Position numbers and translations under genes: made by a program. The notes below the pieces were generated by a model. The model was not told the DNA's origin and ran no database searches. It was given only the letters and a program-made list of their open reading frames with translations. DNA of 64,000 nucleotides from Albidovulum litorale (GTDB taxonomy: Bacteria; Pseudomonadota; Alphaproteobacteria; Rhodobacterales; Rhodobacteraceae), in the NCBI RefSeq assembly GCF_025751495.1, contig NZ_JAOWKZ010000003.1, positions 682,001-746,000 on the forward strand, given 5' to 3'. Below are positions 8,017 to 17,406 of the stretch, in pieces. Numbering within the stretch: the stretch's first letter is position 1; each line of letters opens with the position of its first letter.

Positions 8017-8415
8017 TTATTGCTGCAAGCCCTTCAGATAATTGGCCAATGCGACAAGGTTGGCCGGTGTGGGCGTCGCGATCCCGTCGCCGGTATCGAC
8101 CCGCACCAGCGGCCCTTCCTGCAAGGCTACGCCCAGTTCCGGCATCACCGAACTCCGGTCGCCGCGGCGGGAATAACCGTCGATCGCCGACATGACCTGC
8201 ACCATCGGGAATGTCCCGCCATTGCGCGCAGAGATCGTCGTCAGATCTGCCGGTGCCTTGCCGAGCCCCTCCGCCGCCGGACCGTCGCCGCGACCGCCCG
8301 CCCCGTGGCAGGACAGGCAATAGTCCTGATAGAGCGCCCGGCCGGACACCTGCCGCTCGGGCGCGCAGGCCGTTAGTGCGCAGGCTGCCGCGATGGGTAT
8401 GAGGATCCGGATCAT
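8017..8415 (-). CDS. c-type cytochrome lipoprotein
   Basis: A 132-aa class I cytochrome c. The signal peptide ends in a lipobox, LTAC with C17, so it is likely an anchored periplasmic lipoprotein. The heme c site is CLSCH (C33, C36, H37); M91 in VMPELG is the probable distal ligand. It shares the internal pattern ARNGGTFPMVQVMSAIDG with the next gene upstream on the strand (8441-8839), so the two are paralogues. The likely role is electron transfer; the partner is unknown. The third gene of the set is a lipocalin lipoprotein. Confidence 0.85.
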   Translation of the reverse strand: MIRILIPIAAACALTACAPERQVSGRALYQDYCLSCHGAGGRGDGPAAEGLGKAPADLTTISARNGGTFPMVQVMSAIDGYSRRGDRSSVMPELGVALQEGPLVRVDTGDGIATPTPANLVALANYLKGLQQ

Positions 8416-8440
8416 GCTTTGTCCTTTCGTGACGGTGTCG

Positions 8441-8839
8441 TCATTCTTCCACCTGTATCGCAGCCAGATAGTCTACGACAGCCAGAACCCGTTCGGAGGT
8501 TATGACCGGCGTGCCGTCGCGGGCATCGGCGACGGAGGCATCGCCCGCAAAGACCGTGCCGAACAGAGGCATCGGGCCGCCATGACCGCGCAGACCAGTG
8601 CGGCCGTCGATGATATGAACCACCTTCAGCCAGGGGAACTCCCCGCCATTGCGCGCGGCGATGCGGGTCAGATCGGGAACCGGTATCGTGATCAGATCGC
8701 GCATCGGCCCGTCGCCTGCGGCCTTCTCCCCGTGACAGGCCGCACAGGCGCCGGCATAGACCTCTGCGCCAAGTGTCATGTCCGATGCGGCTTGGGCCGG
8801 GTATGTCATGAGGCAGAGAATGAGGGCGAGCGGGCGCAT
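8441..8839 (-). CDS. Periplasmic c-type cytochrome
   Basis: A 132-aa class I cytochrome c with signal peptide (cleavage near PAQAAS). Heme site CAACH (C32, C35, H36); probable distal ligand M90 in GPMPLFG. It is a paralogue of the downstream cytochrome (ARNGGEFPWLKVVHIIDG matches the same block), but has no lipobox. ATG 8839 is chosen because AGGAG stands just before it; an ATG nine codons earlier has no such site. Soluble periplasmic electron carrier, partner unknown. Confidence 0.85.
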   Translation of the reverse strand: MRPLALILCLMTYPAQAASDMTLGAEVYAGACAACHGEKAAGDGPMRDLITIPVPDLTRIAARNGGEFPWLKVVHIIDGRTGLRGHGGPMPLFGTVFAGDASVADARDGTPVITSERVLAVVDYLAAIQVEE

Positions 8840-8915
8840 TGCGGTCTCCTGTTGCGTCTGCGTCATCCTGCGGCGGGCCTGACGCCAGCACCTTGATCAG
8901 GATCATGTCAGCCGC

Positions 8916-9422
8916 TTAGTGCGGCTGCAATCCCGCAGGATCATAGCCGTTGAAGCGCAGCACATCGCGCGCTGCCTGCATCAGGTCGGGCCGCACCTCC
9001 GGCGTGCGCGACAGGATGCGGGCGAAGTGCCGCGACGGGGTACCGATCACTGCGATCCGGTAATCCGCATCGGTCCAGAGCACCCAGAGTGCCTCAGTTC
9101 CCTCCGGCATCCGTCGCTCTATACGGCCAGGGCCGGTGACCGCCGCTTCGGTCGCGAAAGTCCGCGCCCCGGACGGCCCGCAGACCGTGCCGGTGACGCG
9201 ATAGCGCCCCGCGCCGGTCACGGCCCAGGTCTCCGCGTGCGGACCGCAGGCCGGGTCGCCGATTGTCGCCGCGACATGCCAGACATCCGCGAACCGTCCC
9301 GCGTCGAAAAAGGCCGCCGAGGACATACCGGGGGTCTCCGGTGCGGGCGGCGTCCGGTCGCATCCGGCAAGCGCAGCCAGAACAAGAGGCAGCAGCACGG
9401 CAAGATCTGTCAGGCGGGGCAT
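8916..9422 (-). CDS. Lipocalin-family outer membrane lipoprotein
   Basis: A 168-aa protein with a lipoprotein signal (LAGC, C21). FDAGRFADVWHVAA is the conserved first strand motif of bacterial lipocalins (Blc type), and YRIAVIGTPSRHFARILSRT followed by FNGYDPAGLQ matches the family's C-terminal strands and helix. These proteins bind lipids or other hydrophobic ligands in the outer membrane. It is upstream of the two cytochrome genes on the same strand and divergent from the GlxA-type regulator, 105 bp between starts. Confidence 0.8.
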   Translation of the reverse strand: MPRLTDLAVLLPLVLAALAGCDRTPPAPETPGMSSAAFFDAGRFADVWHVAATIGDPACGPHAETWAVTGAGRYRVTGTVCGPSGARTFATEAAVTGPGRIERRMPEGTEALWVLWTDADYRIAVIGTPSRHFARILSRTPEVRPDLMQAARDVLRFNGYDPAGLQPH

Positions 9423-9527
9423 TCAAGGAGCTCCGGGCGAAGGGGACGCCTCGTCACCCTTATCGAGACCGGCCCGATGCGCAAGGCGGCTTGCCGGCCA
9501 GAGCTTGACCGAATACGAAACGAATTG

Positions 9528-10526
9528 ATGAAACGCGAAAAGCCGATCTTTGCCCCAGACCCCGCGCCGCTCGACGTGGCGGTGCTGGTCATGGCCGATA
9601 CCAACGCCCTGTCGTTGGCAGCCGCGGTCGATCCGATGCGGGCGGCAAATCGCCGGGCGGGGCGGACGCTCTTTACCTGGCGCTATTACAGTGCGGCGGC
9701 GGGCGCGATTCCGGTGACGACCGGGTTCCGGATCGACGCGGACGCGCTGCCGGACCGGATCGAAGCGGACATCCTGCTGATCGTCGCGGGCTTTCGGCTG
9801 ATCGAACAGGCAACGCCGCCGCTGCTGGCCCGGCTGAGGCGTCTTGCCCCGCGGCTCAGGGCGATGATCGGGGTCGATGGCGGTCCGTGGTTCCTTGCGC
9901 TCGCGGGGCTTCTGGATGGGCGGTCGGCGACGGTGCATTGGGAAGACCTCGAAACCTTCGCCGACCGGTTTCCCGCCGTCGATGTCCGTCAGGACCGCTA
10001 CGTGATCTCGGGGCCTTTTGTGACCACCGGGGGCGCCGCGCCCTGCCTCGACATGATGCTGGAACTGATCCGCACGCGGCATGGGGCAGAACTGGCTCTG
10101 CGGGTTGCGGGGGCCTTTCTTTACGAGCCGGTCCATGCCGCGACTGTGCCGCAGCAGGCAGTGTCGGCCGCAAGGCTGGCCAAGGGCGATCCCGCACTTG
10201 GCCGCGCGATCGCGCTGATGGAACGGGGCGTGGAGAACCCGATCCCCATTGCCGCCATTGCCCGGCGCATCGGCCTGTCGCAACGGCGGCTTGAGATGCT
10301 GTTCGCCGAAAGGCTCGGCACCAGCCCGGGCCGGTTCTTCCTTGACCTCAGGCTCGACGAGGCGCGGCGCATGGTCGTCGATACAAGGCTTCCCTTGCAG
10401 GAGGTTGCGCTCAGAACCGGGTTTTCCAGCCAGATGGCGTTTGCCCGGGCTTTCAGGGCGCGGTTCGGCGCACCGGCCTCGGCGCTCAGACGGTCAGCGG
10501 GTACGGTTCAGGCAAAGACCCCCTGA
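9528..10526 (+). CDS. GlxA-family transcriptional regulator
   Basis: A 332-aa regulator with a DJ-1/PfpI-like sensory domain in the first 190 residues (VAVLVMADTNALSLAAAVDP, then GVDGGPWFLALAGLLDGR) and an AraC-type double helix-turn-helix at the C-terminus (IARRIGLSQRRLEMLF, LQEVALRTGFSSQMAFARAF). This architecture is that of GbdR/ArgR-like regulators of choline, betaine and amino acid catabolism. ATG 9528 begins the conserved part; ATG 9478 is an alternative. It overlaps the 3' end of imuB by 19 bases (convergent). Target genes are not obvious; the lipocalin promoter is closest. Confidence 0.85.
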   Translation: MKREKPIFAPDPAPLDVAVLVMADTNALSLAAAVDPMRAANRRAGRTLFTWRYYSAAAGAIPVTTGFRIDADALPDRIEADILLIVAGFRLIEQATPPLLARLRRLAPRLRAMIGVDGGPWFLALAGLLDGRSATVHWEDLETFADRFPAVDVRQDRYVISGPFVTTGGAAPCLDMMLELIRTRHGAELALRVAGAFLYEPVHAATVPQQAVSAARLAKGDPALGRAIALMERGVENPIPIAAIARRIGLSQRRLEMLFAERLGTSPGRFFLDLRLDEARRMVVDTRLPLQEVALRTGFSSQMAFARAFRARFGAPASALRRSAGTVQAKTP

Positions 10527-12148
10527 CAGAACCAGCCGCCCGGCACAGCCCCGCCATAGGCGTAGTAGAGCCAGAGCCTTTCGCCCGTCGTCACCTCCAC
10601 CCGCCAGTAATCGCGGGTGCCCGAGCGCCAGCCGGGTTCATCGAGCCACCATTCCGGCGCGATCCGTTCCGGGCCGGTGGCCGAGGCCGTCACCAGATCC
10701 CGCCGACGCCAGCGGAAGCGGGCGGGCACCATCGGGTCGTCATGGGCCTGAACCGGCTCGCAGCGGAAAAGCACGACGGGCCGGGGATTGCAGGGCGGCG
10801 GCCATGTCTCGGCCGGTTTCGACCAGGCGACGGGCAGGATTTTCGCGGTCTTCTCAGGGATATGGGTATCGACCGGAACGAGCCGGGTGATCGCCTCCAT
10901 CCCCACCCGGGTTCCGAGCCGCGAGACCATCTTTTCAAACTCCTCCCCTTCGGGGCAGCCCTCGACCGGGTCATAGGGGCCGCGATGCTGGCGGGCCTGA
11001 ACCGGTTCGGTGACATGCGCCTCCAGCCGGAGCGTGTCGATGCCGAACCCCGCCTCCACCCCGGTCAGTTTCAGCGCCAGAAGCGGGCGCAGCATGGCGG
11101 GGTCGGCGCTGGCGCGGGCCAGACCGATCTCGACCTCCTGCATCCTGTGATCGGCGTGGAAAAGCTGCAACCGGACCCGGCGGGCACCCTGCCCCCGCGC
11201 CCTGAGCCGGTCGCAGAGCGCGGGCAGAAGCCGGTCGAGACCGGCCATGATGTCCTCGGTGAGCCCGATCGGATCGGGCAGCGTCAGGCGCACCGCGAAA
11301 TGCAGGGGCGGACGGGCGGGCGAGACCGGCTCCTCCTCCAGCCCCAGGGCCTGATCGAGACGGCGGACCAGTTCGCGACCAAAGCGCCGCGTAAGGGGCG
11401 CGCGCGGCGTGCCGAGGATATCGCCGACATGGCGCAGGCCGAGGCGTGCGAGCCCGTGGACCGTCTTTTCGTCAATGCGGAGCGCCGCGAGCGGCAGGGA
11501 CGCCAGCGCCTGCCGGGTCTGGCCGGGTGTGGCGATGCGGGCGACCGGCGCGGGCGGGGCGATGGTCACCGGCGCTGCCCCGCCCCTGATCCAGTGCCGT
11601 TTGGCCGAGCGCGACCGGGTCGCCCGCGCCTCCTGATCAATGGCATCGCCGTTGCGGGTCACCGCGCCGGGCTTGCCGGCATAGCGCGCGAGCCCCCAGG
11701 CGGTGCCGACCGTATCGGCAATCCCTGCCTCCACCGTCAGCCCGAGCCCCTCGCAATCCGCGGCCACGGCCGCCAGCACGCCCTCCTCGCCGCCGAAAAG
11801 ATGGGCAGCACCCGTCAGATCGATGATGAGCCCGTCCGGCGCTTCCTCGCCCACCCAGGGGCTGAACCTGCCCGCCCAGCGCCGGAGCGCGGCCAGAAAG
11901 GCCGCCTCTATTTGCGGATTGCGGATGCGGGTGACAAGGTCTGGGCACATCGCGCGCGCATCCGGCAAGGGCTGGCCGAGATAGAGCCCCTTCGCTTCCG
12001 CCTCCGCGCTCAGCGAGGTCAGGACCTGACGGTTGGCCTCTTCCCCGACAATGGCAAAAAGCCCGGGCGGCAGGCCACGCATCCGCCGCAGCAGACATTC
12101 CGCCCCGAGGCGGGGGAACCAGAGGGACAAAATCCGGCGACAGCGCAT
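10508..12148 (-). CDS. imuB: ImuB, catalytically dead Y-family polymerase of the SOS mutasome
   Basis: A 546-aa DinB-like protein. The N-terminus reads LSLWFPRLGAECLLRR, where true DinB polymerases have the DxDxF metal site, and LIIDLTGAAHLFGG stands in place of the DE catalytic motif; loss of these carboxylates is typical of ImuB, which acts as a hub between DnaE2, ImuA and the sliding clamp. The C-terminal region after residue 400 is the ImuB-specific extension. A LexA box lies 9 bases upstream of the ATG. ImuA is 3.9 kb away at 16088, not adjacent; dnaE2 is not in the window. Confidence 0.9.
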   Translation of the reverse strand: MRCRRILSLWFPRLGAECLLRRMRGLPPGLFAIVGEEANRQVLTSLSAEAEAKGLYLGQPLPDARAMCPDLVTRIRNPQIEAAFLAALRRWAGRFSPWVGEEAPDGLIIDLTGAAHLFGGEEGVLAAVAADCEGLGLTVEAGIADTVGTAWGLARYAGKPGAVTRNGDAIDQEARATRSRSAKRHWIRGGAAPVTIAPPAPVARIATPGQTRQALASLPLAALRIDEKTVHGLARLGLRHVGDILGTPRAPLTRRFGRELVRRLDQALGLEEEPVSPARPPLHFAVRLTLPDPIGLTEDIMAGLDRLLPALCDRLRARGQGARRVRLQLFHADHRMQEVEIGLARASADPAMLRPLLALKLTGVEAGFGIDTLRLEAHVTEPVQARQHRGPYDPVEGCPEGEEFEKMVSRLGTRVGMEAITRLVPVDTHIPEKTAKILPVAWSKPAETWPPPCNPRPVVLFRCEPVQAHDDPMVPARFRWRRRDLVTASATGPERIAPEWWLDEPGWRSGTRDYWRVEVTTGERLWLYYAYGGAVPGGWFCQGVFA

Positions 12149-12156
12149 GACAGAAT

Positions 12157-12171
12157 GTTCCTGATATGTTC
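12157..12171 (-). promoter_or_regulatory. LexA operator of imuB
   Basis: GTTC, 7 bases, GTTC: an exact match to the alphaproteobacterial LexA consensus. It lies immediately before the imuB start at 12148, where LexA would block transcription. SOS induction of imuB is therefore expected. Confidence 0.85.
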
Positions 12172-12259
12172 CACTCTATGCCCCTTCAGTCGCCGAGTCG
12201 AGTCGCCCCGGAAGGCCGGGGCGTAAGGTAGGTTAAAACCCACCTTCTCCGGGAAAACC

Positions 12260-12532
12260 TCAACCGCAGCGGATCGCGGCGATGCGGCCCTCCGCGTCGA
12301 TCTCGACGTTCAGACGCTGCAGGCTGAAGTCCATCGTGATCGCATCGCCGGGATGGATGACCCGGACGGGTTCATCCAATCCGCTTGGATCGAACGCGGA
12401 GTCCGGTTGTCCGACAAGATATTGCAGCCCCTCGGCGGAACAACTTGCATCAGCTGGATCGGGCTGATCCGCCGCTGCCCCGACACAGCCGCAGAGCCCC
12501 ACCAAAACCGGCAATATGGCAAAAGCTTTCAT
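12260..12532 (-). CDS. Peptidase inhibitor I78 family lipoprotein
   Basis: A 90-aa protein with a lipoprotein signal peptide (LVGLCGC). The I78 pattern is clear: C..EGLQYLVGQP, then VRVIHPGDAITMDF, RLNVEIDAEGRIAAIRCG. Family members are small serine-protease inhibitors homologous to elastase inhibitor AFUEI. ATG 12532 (MKAFAIL) starts the signal peptide; the frame upstream is not conserved-looking. The gene lies behind imuB's promoter on the same strand but is a separate unit, divergent from frmA. Confidence 0.8.
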   Translation of the reverse strand: MKAFAILPVLVGLCGCVGAAADQPDPADASCSAEGLQYLVGQPDSAFDPSGLDEPVRVIHPGDAITMDFSLQRLNVEIDAEGRIAAIRCG

Positions 12533-12615
12533 TTTCTGTCGCTTCCCGAATTGCAATGAGTGCCAGTATCGCACAGGGTCAATGAAAGAGAACGAAGGAA
12601 TTGGGAGGATCTCTT

Positions 12616-13743
<1,128 letters not shown>

Positions 13744-13766
13744 GACACTGAAACATGCGAACGAAG

Positions 13767-13796
13767 GGGCAAGGCGCTGCCTTGCCCTTTTGTTTT
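13767..13796 (+). terminator. Rho-independent terminator of frmA
   Basis: GGGCAAGGC (13767-13775), loop GCT, GCCTTGCCC (13779-13787), then TTTTGTTTT. It starts 23 bases after the frmA stop and is a classic intrinsic terminator. Confidence 0.9.
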
Positions 13797-13898
13797 GTGG
13801 CGCCACGTCATTCCCCGCGACAACTCGCTCCCCCAGATGCTGCTTTGCATTGAAATCAGGGAGGTTCCATTATCGAAAACGGCGGTTAATCTGGCCCT

Positions 13899-14837
13899 AT
13901 GGGGGAAAAGACTAGCTTTACGACGACCAAGGATCGGGTCTGGTCGGCATATGCCGTTTTCGCCGGATGGCTGGCGCGTCAGCCTCAGCTTGTCCGGAAA
14001 CTCGGCTATGGTCTTTTCGGGCTGGCCCTTTGGATCGCTTACCTGCTACCGGGAAATCTGGTGCGACCGACATTCGCCGCTTTGGCAAAACAGACGAAGG
14101 CCGGGAATGCTTTGCGCCTTTTCGCAAGGTACGTGCGCGAGTTCTGCCGAGGCATAGACAGGCTCGAGCAGGTGCGGCACGGCCGCACCGATGCTATCGA
14201 CCGTATGTTCCGGATCCCCGAGGAACAACGATTCCGGACGCTCACGGCTGAACGTGGGTGCATTCTGGTGCTTCCCCACACCCAAGCCGGTTTTCCCATG
14301 GGCCGCGGGTTCTCTGCGCGCTACCCGCTTCTGGCCCTTGTGCGATCGGCAACGGACAAGCGACGTGCCGCAGCCGAATGGGAGGTCTATCAACATCTCG
14401 AAGCCGAAGTTCTGGATGTCCGCGTGGAACAACAGACGACCGTCGCGCGAAAGGTGCTTGGTACGCTCAGGCAGGGGCAACTTGTGCTTGGCGTGGTCGA
14501 CCGTATCCGGGCGGCACCGCCGCCTGAGGCACCTATAGATCCGGTGACAGATACGATACGAGCCAATGCCTTCGGCCAACCCGTCGGGATCACCGGCTGG
14601 CCGGCCCGGTTCGCACGTAAGGCCAACGTCCCGATCCTGCCCGCAACGGTGGTACAGACGAAGGATACGATTACGTTGCATCTGGGAACTGCCATAGAAC
14701 CCGACCCGGATTTGGCAGCCACAACACAGGCTTGGCTGGCGGAACTGGAACGGCTGATCAGGGAACATCCGGAAGAGTGGACCTTCGCGCTCGACAAGCA
14801 CTGGTCAAGGGTGCTGCGCGCCTCCGTCGGCAATTGA
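13899..14837 (+). CDS. LpxL/HtrB-like acyltransferase homologue
   Basis: A 312-aa protein with the shape of lipid A secondary acyltransferases: one N-terminal membrane helix (about residues 36-52), GCILVLPHTQAGF at 120-132, FGQPVGITGWPARFARKANVPILPA, and the closing EHPEEWTFALDKHWSRV. In the family, H127 would start the catalytic H-x4-D/E motif, but here the fifth position is F132, so the usual acid is absent. It may act on another lipid, use a different residue or be inactive. The gene is AT-richer than its surroundings and stands alone between frmA and the aldo/keto reductase. Confidence 0.65.
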   Translation: MGEKTSFTTTKDRVWSAYAVFAGWLARQPQLVRKLGYGLFGLALWIAYLLPGNLVRPTFAALAKQTKAGNALRLFARYVREFCRGIDRLEQVRHGRTDAIDRMFRIPEEQRFRTLTAERGCILVLPHTQAGFPMGRGFSARYPLLALVRSATDKRRAAAEWEVYQHLEAEVLDVRVEQQTTVARKVLGTLRQGQLVLGVVDRIRAAPPPEAPIDPVTDTIRANAFGQPVGITGWPARFARKANVPILPATVVQTKDTITLHLGTAIEPDPDLAATTQAWLAELERLIREHPEEWTFALDKHWSRVLRASVGN

Positions 14838-14942
14838 TTGGAGGAAAATCAGAGTTCTGCGCGTCGGTTTAGTTCATTCAGGGCAAAGGCAAGCAATTCC
14901 ATCGGTCGATGACCGACCTGCCTTTCCACGTAGTGCACCCGA

Positions 14943-15986
14943 TCAATAGGGCATCGGATGCGCCTTGTGCGCCTCCGCGATCTCGGCCAGCACCTCGTCC
15001 GTGAGCTTAATCGCCGCCGCATCCAGCGCGGGTCCAAGCTGATCAAGCGTCGTCGCACCAAAGATCGGCACCGTCGGAAACGGTCGCGTCAGCGTCCAGG
15101 CCAGCGCCATCTGTGCGGGGTCGAGCCCGTGGCGATGCGCGATGCCGAGATAGGCCGAAACCGCCTCCCAGACCCGCGGCGTGATGCGGCCGCCCAGCGC
15201 AGCGTTCGCCTCGCGCCGCGAGCCGGCCGGGATCACGTCGCCTGCATATTTCCCGGTCAGAAGCCCTGCCCCCATCGGCGAGAAGGCCAGAAGCGTCACC
15301 TGCTCATTATGGCCTAGCTCCGCGAGGTCGGTGTCGTAAAGCCGGCAAAGCAGCGAATATTCGTTCTGCACTGAAACCGGACGCGGCCCCCTGCCCTCAT
15401 CCGCCAGCCGGATCCATTGCGCCATGCCCCAGGCGCTTTCGTTCGACAGGCCCCAGTGCCGGATCTTGCCCTCGGTGACGAGCGCGGCGAGCGTCTCCAG
15501 ACACTCCTCCATATTCGCGACCACCGCCGCGCGGTCCTGTTTCGACGGATCAAAGCGCCAGTTCTGGCGGAACATGTAGCTGCCACGATTGGGCCAGTGG
15601 AACTGGTAGAGGTCGACATGGTCTGTCCGGAGCCGCTTCAGCGAGGCGTCCAGCGCCTTGCGGATCGACCGGCCGTCGATCACCTCGTCCTTGTCGCGCG
15701 CGACGGACCCTTCGCCAGCGATCTTGGTGGCGATCACCCAGTCGCCGCGATTGCCGCCCTTCGCGATCCAGTTGCCGATGATCTCTTCGGTGCGGCCCAC
15801 GGTTTCTTTTCGGACCGGGTTGACCGGATACATCTCGGCCGTGTCCATGAAACTCACGCCGCGTTCGGCAGCCATGTCGATCTGGGCATGGGCCTCGGCT
15901 TCCGGCGTCTGGCTGCCCCAGGTCATCGTGCCAAGGCAGAGGGCGGACACTTCAAGATCGGTCGGTCCTAATGTGACGCGTTTCAT
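14943..15986 (-). CDS. Aldo/keto reductase, Tas-like
   Basis: A 347-aa NADP(H)-dependent aldo/keto reductase. The catalytic tetrad is D48 and Y53 (DTAEMY), K88 (IATK) and H130 (YQFHWPNR). The N-terminus MKRVTLGPTDLEVSALCLGTMTWG and the insertion after GSYMFRQNW match the Tas/YhdN group. Physiological substrates of this group are poorly defined. The promoter region is shared with imuA, which is divergent with 101 bp between starts and carries a LexA box, so SOS effects on this gene are possible. Confidence 0.88.
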   Translation of the reverse strand: MKRVTLGPTDLEVSALCLGTMTWGSQTPEAEAHAQIDMAAERGVSFMDTAEMYPVNPVRKETVGRTEEIIGNWIAKGGNRGDWVIATKIAGEGSVARDKDEVIDGRSIRKALDASLKRLRTDHVDLYQFHWPNRGSYMFRQNWRFDPSKQDRAAVVANMEECLETLAALVTEGKIRHWGLSNESAWGMAQWIRLADEGRGPRPVSVQNEYSLLCRLYDTDLAELGHNEQVTLLAFSPMGAGLLTGKYAGDVIPAGSRREANAALGGRITPRVWEAVSAYLGIAHRHGLDPAQMALAWTLTRPFPTVPIFGATTLDQLGPALDAAAIKLTDEVLAEIAEAHKAHPMPY

Positions 15987-16056
15987 GGTGCCTCCTTGCG
16001 TTGACCCGGCGAACCTTGGCCCGGTGGGGGGCGGGCGTCAAGCAAAGGCGGATTGA

Positions 16057-16071
16057 GAACATAAAGTGAAC
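16057..16071 (+). promoter_or_regulatory. LexA operator of imuA
   Basis: GAAC, 7 bases, GAAC, the reverse complement of GTTC-N7-GTTC. It lies 16 bases upstream of the imuA ATG in the divergent region to the aldo/keto reductase gene. It matches the imuB box at 12157-12171. Confidence 0.85.
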
Positions 16072-16087
16072 AAGTTATTCTTTTCGC

Positions 16088-16756
16088 ATGACGACCCAGA
16101 ATCTCGCCCGACTCATTTCGCGCCAGAACCGGCGGCCCCGTCCGGGGCTGCCCTTTCTCGGCGCGCTGTCGCTGGCGCGGGCACGGGTGCATGAGTTCTG
16201 TGGGCCCGCGCGGCGGGTGCTGGCGTTGATGGCAGCGCGCGCCACGCAAGGCCCGATCCTCTGGCTGCGCCCCGGCTGGCTGCCCGAACGTCTGTTTCCC
16301 GAGGGGGTGGTCCCCTTCATCGAACCGGGGCGGCTGATCTTCGTCACTCCGGGCCGGGCCGAGGACCTTCTGTGGTGCTTCGAAGAAGGCCTGCGCGCCG
16401 GGGCCACACCCCTCGTCGTCGCCGAACTGCCCGAACCGCCGCGCCTGACCCCGGTGCGACGGCTGCAGCTGGCCGCCGAGACCGGCGCGACAGAGGGCAG
16501 GATGGTGCCGACCGGGCTGATGCTGACCCCCGGAGCGGGCGGCGCGCCGGGGGTTGAAAGCCGCTGGTCCCTCGCCCCCGATCACGCGATGGGCCGGACC
16601 CGCTGGCAGCTCGACCTGCTGCGCGCCCGCGCCGATCCGCCGCAAAGCTGGGCGCTCACCGCACGCGCGGACGGGGCGGGATTTGCCCTTGCCCGGATGA
16701 AATCCCAAGGTCCCGATCACGCGGAAATGAGCGCGGCCGGACATGGGCAGGTATAG
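16088..16756 (+). CDS. imuA: ImuA-like protein of the SOS mutasome
   Basis: A 222-aa RecA/SulA-like protein. Blocks typical of Rhodobacterales ImuA are ILWLRPGWLPERLFPEG, IEPGRLIFVTPGRAEDLLWCFEEGLRAG, VAELPEPPRLTPVRRLQLAAE and GGAPGVESRW. ImuA helps ImuB and DnaE2 in damage-induced mutagenic synthesis. In most genomes imuA, imuB and dnaE2 form one operon; here imuA stands alone, divergent from an aldo/keto reductase and with its own LexA box. The end is close to the YceI gene (30 bp), which may share the transcript. Confidence 0.82.
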   Translation: MTTQNLARLISRQNRRPRPGLPFLGALSLARARVHEFCGPARRVLALMAARATQGPILWLRPGWLPERLFPEGVVPFIEPGRLIFVTPGRAEDLLWCFEEGLRAGATPLVVAELPEPPRLTPVRRLQLAAETGATEGRMVPTGLMLTPGAGGAPGVESRWSLAPDHAMGRTRWQLDLLRARADPPQSWALTARADGAGFALARMKSQGPDHAEMSAAGHGQV

Positions 16757-16785
16757 ACTGGGCCTGATCCAAACCCGGAGCCGAC

Positions 16786-17406
16786 ATGCGCCACGCCCGC
16801 AACCAAACGGCATTTCTTTTTCTTTTGGCGCTGCTCGCAGCCTTGCGGCTCTGCAGCCTCGCAACCGGCCATTCCCTGATCCCGGCCGCCCATGCGGCGG
16901 TCCTGACCTACGTGCTCGACACCGAAGGCTCCGCCGTTGGGTTCGAGACCGATTTCGGCCGCACCCCGATCCGGGGGCGGATGCCGGTCACATCGGCCGA
17001 TCTCAGCCTTGATTTCGACCGGGCGGCGGCCAGCCATGTCGAGGTCACGCTGAATGCCGATGCCGCGCGGGCAAGCTTTCCCTTCGCCACACAGGCGATG
17101 AAAGGGGGAAGCGTTCTCGACACGCGACGGCATCCCGAGATCCACTTCGAAAGCACACGAGTCCGCCCGACCGATACCGGCGCCGCCGTCACCGGGCTCC
17201 TCACGATCCGGGGTGTAACGCGCGAGATCACGCTCGACGCCCGGCTCTACCGGCCCGCCGGCACGGAGGCGGGCCATCGCGAAAATCTTTCCATCCTGCT
17301 CACCGGAAAGGTCAGCCGGTCCGATTTCGGCGCCACGGGTTTCGCCGATATGGTCGGCGATGAGGTGCGGCTGAAGATCCTCGCCCGAATCCGCCGCGCT
17401 GGCTGA
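16786..17406 (+). CDS. YceI-family periplasmic protein
   Basis: A 206-aa protein with an N-terminal signal (hydrophobic residues 10-37, cleavage near AHAAVL). The lipocalin-like YceI fold is seen in YVLDTEGSAVGFETDFG, then VEVTLNADAARASFPFATQAMKGGSVLDTRRHPEIHF, and LTIRGVTREITLDA. YceI proteins bind polyisoprenoid lipids or related molecules in the periplasm. Starting 30 bp after imuA on the same strand it may be co-transcribed, but a functional link to SOS repair is not evident. Confidence 0.85.
   Translation: MRHARNQTAFLFLLALLAALRLCSLATGHSLIPAAHAAVLTYVLDTEGSAVGFETDFGRTPIRGRMPVTSADLSLDFDRAAASHVEVTLNADAARASFPFATQAMKGGSVLDTRRHPEIHFESTRVRPTDTGAAVTGLLTIRGVTREITLDARLYRPAGTEAGHRENLSILLTGKVSRSDFGATGFADMVGDEVRLKILARIRRAG

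Noticed and set aside
14849-14936. Short minus-strand frame ending in FALNELNRRAEL
   Set aside because: Looks coding-like but only about 29 codons remain after the aldo/keto reductase stop, with no ribosome site. It may be a gene remnant; not enough to call.
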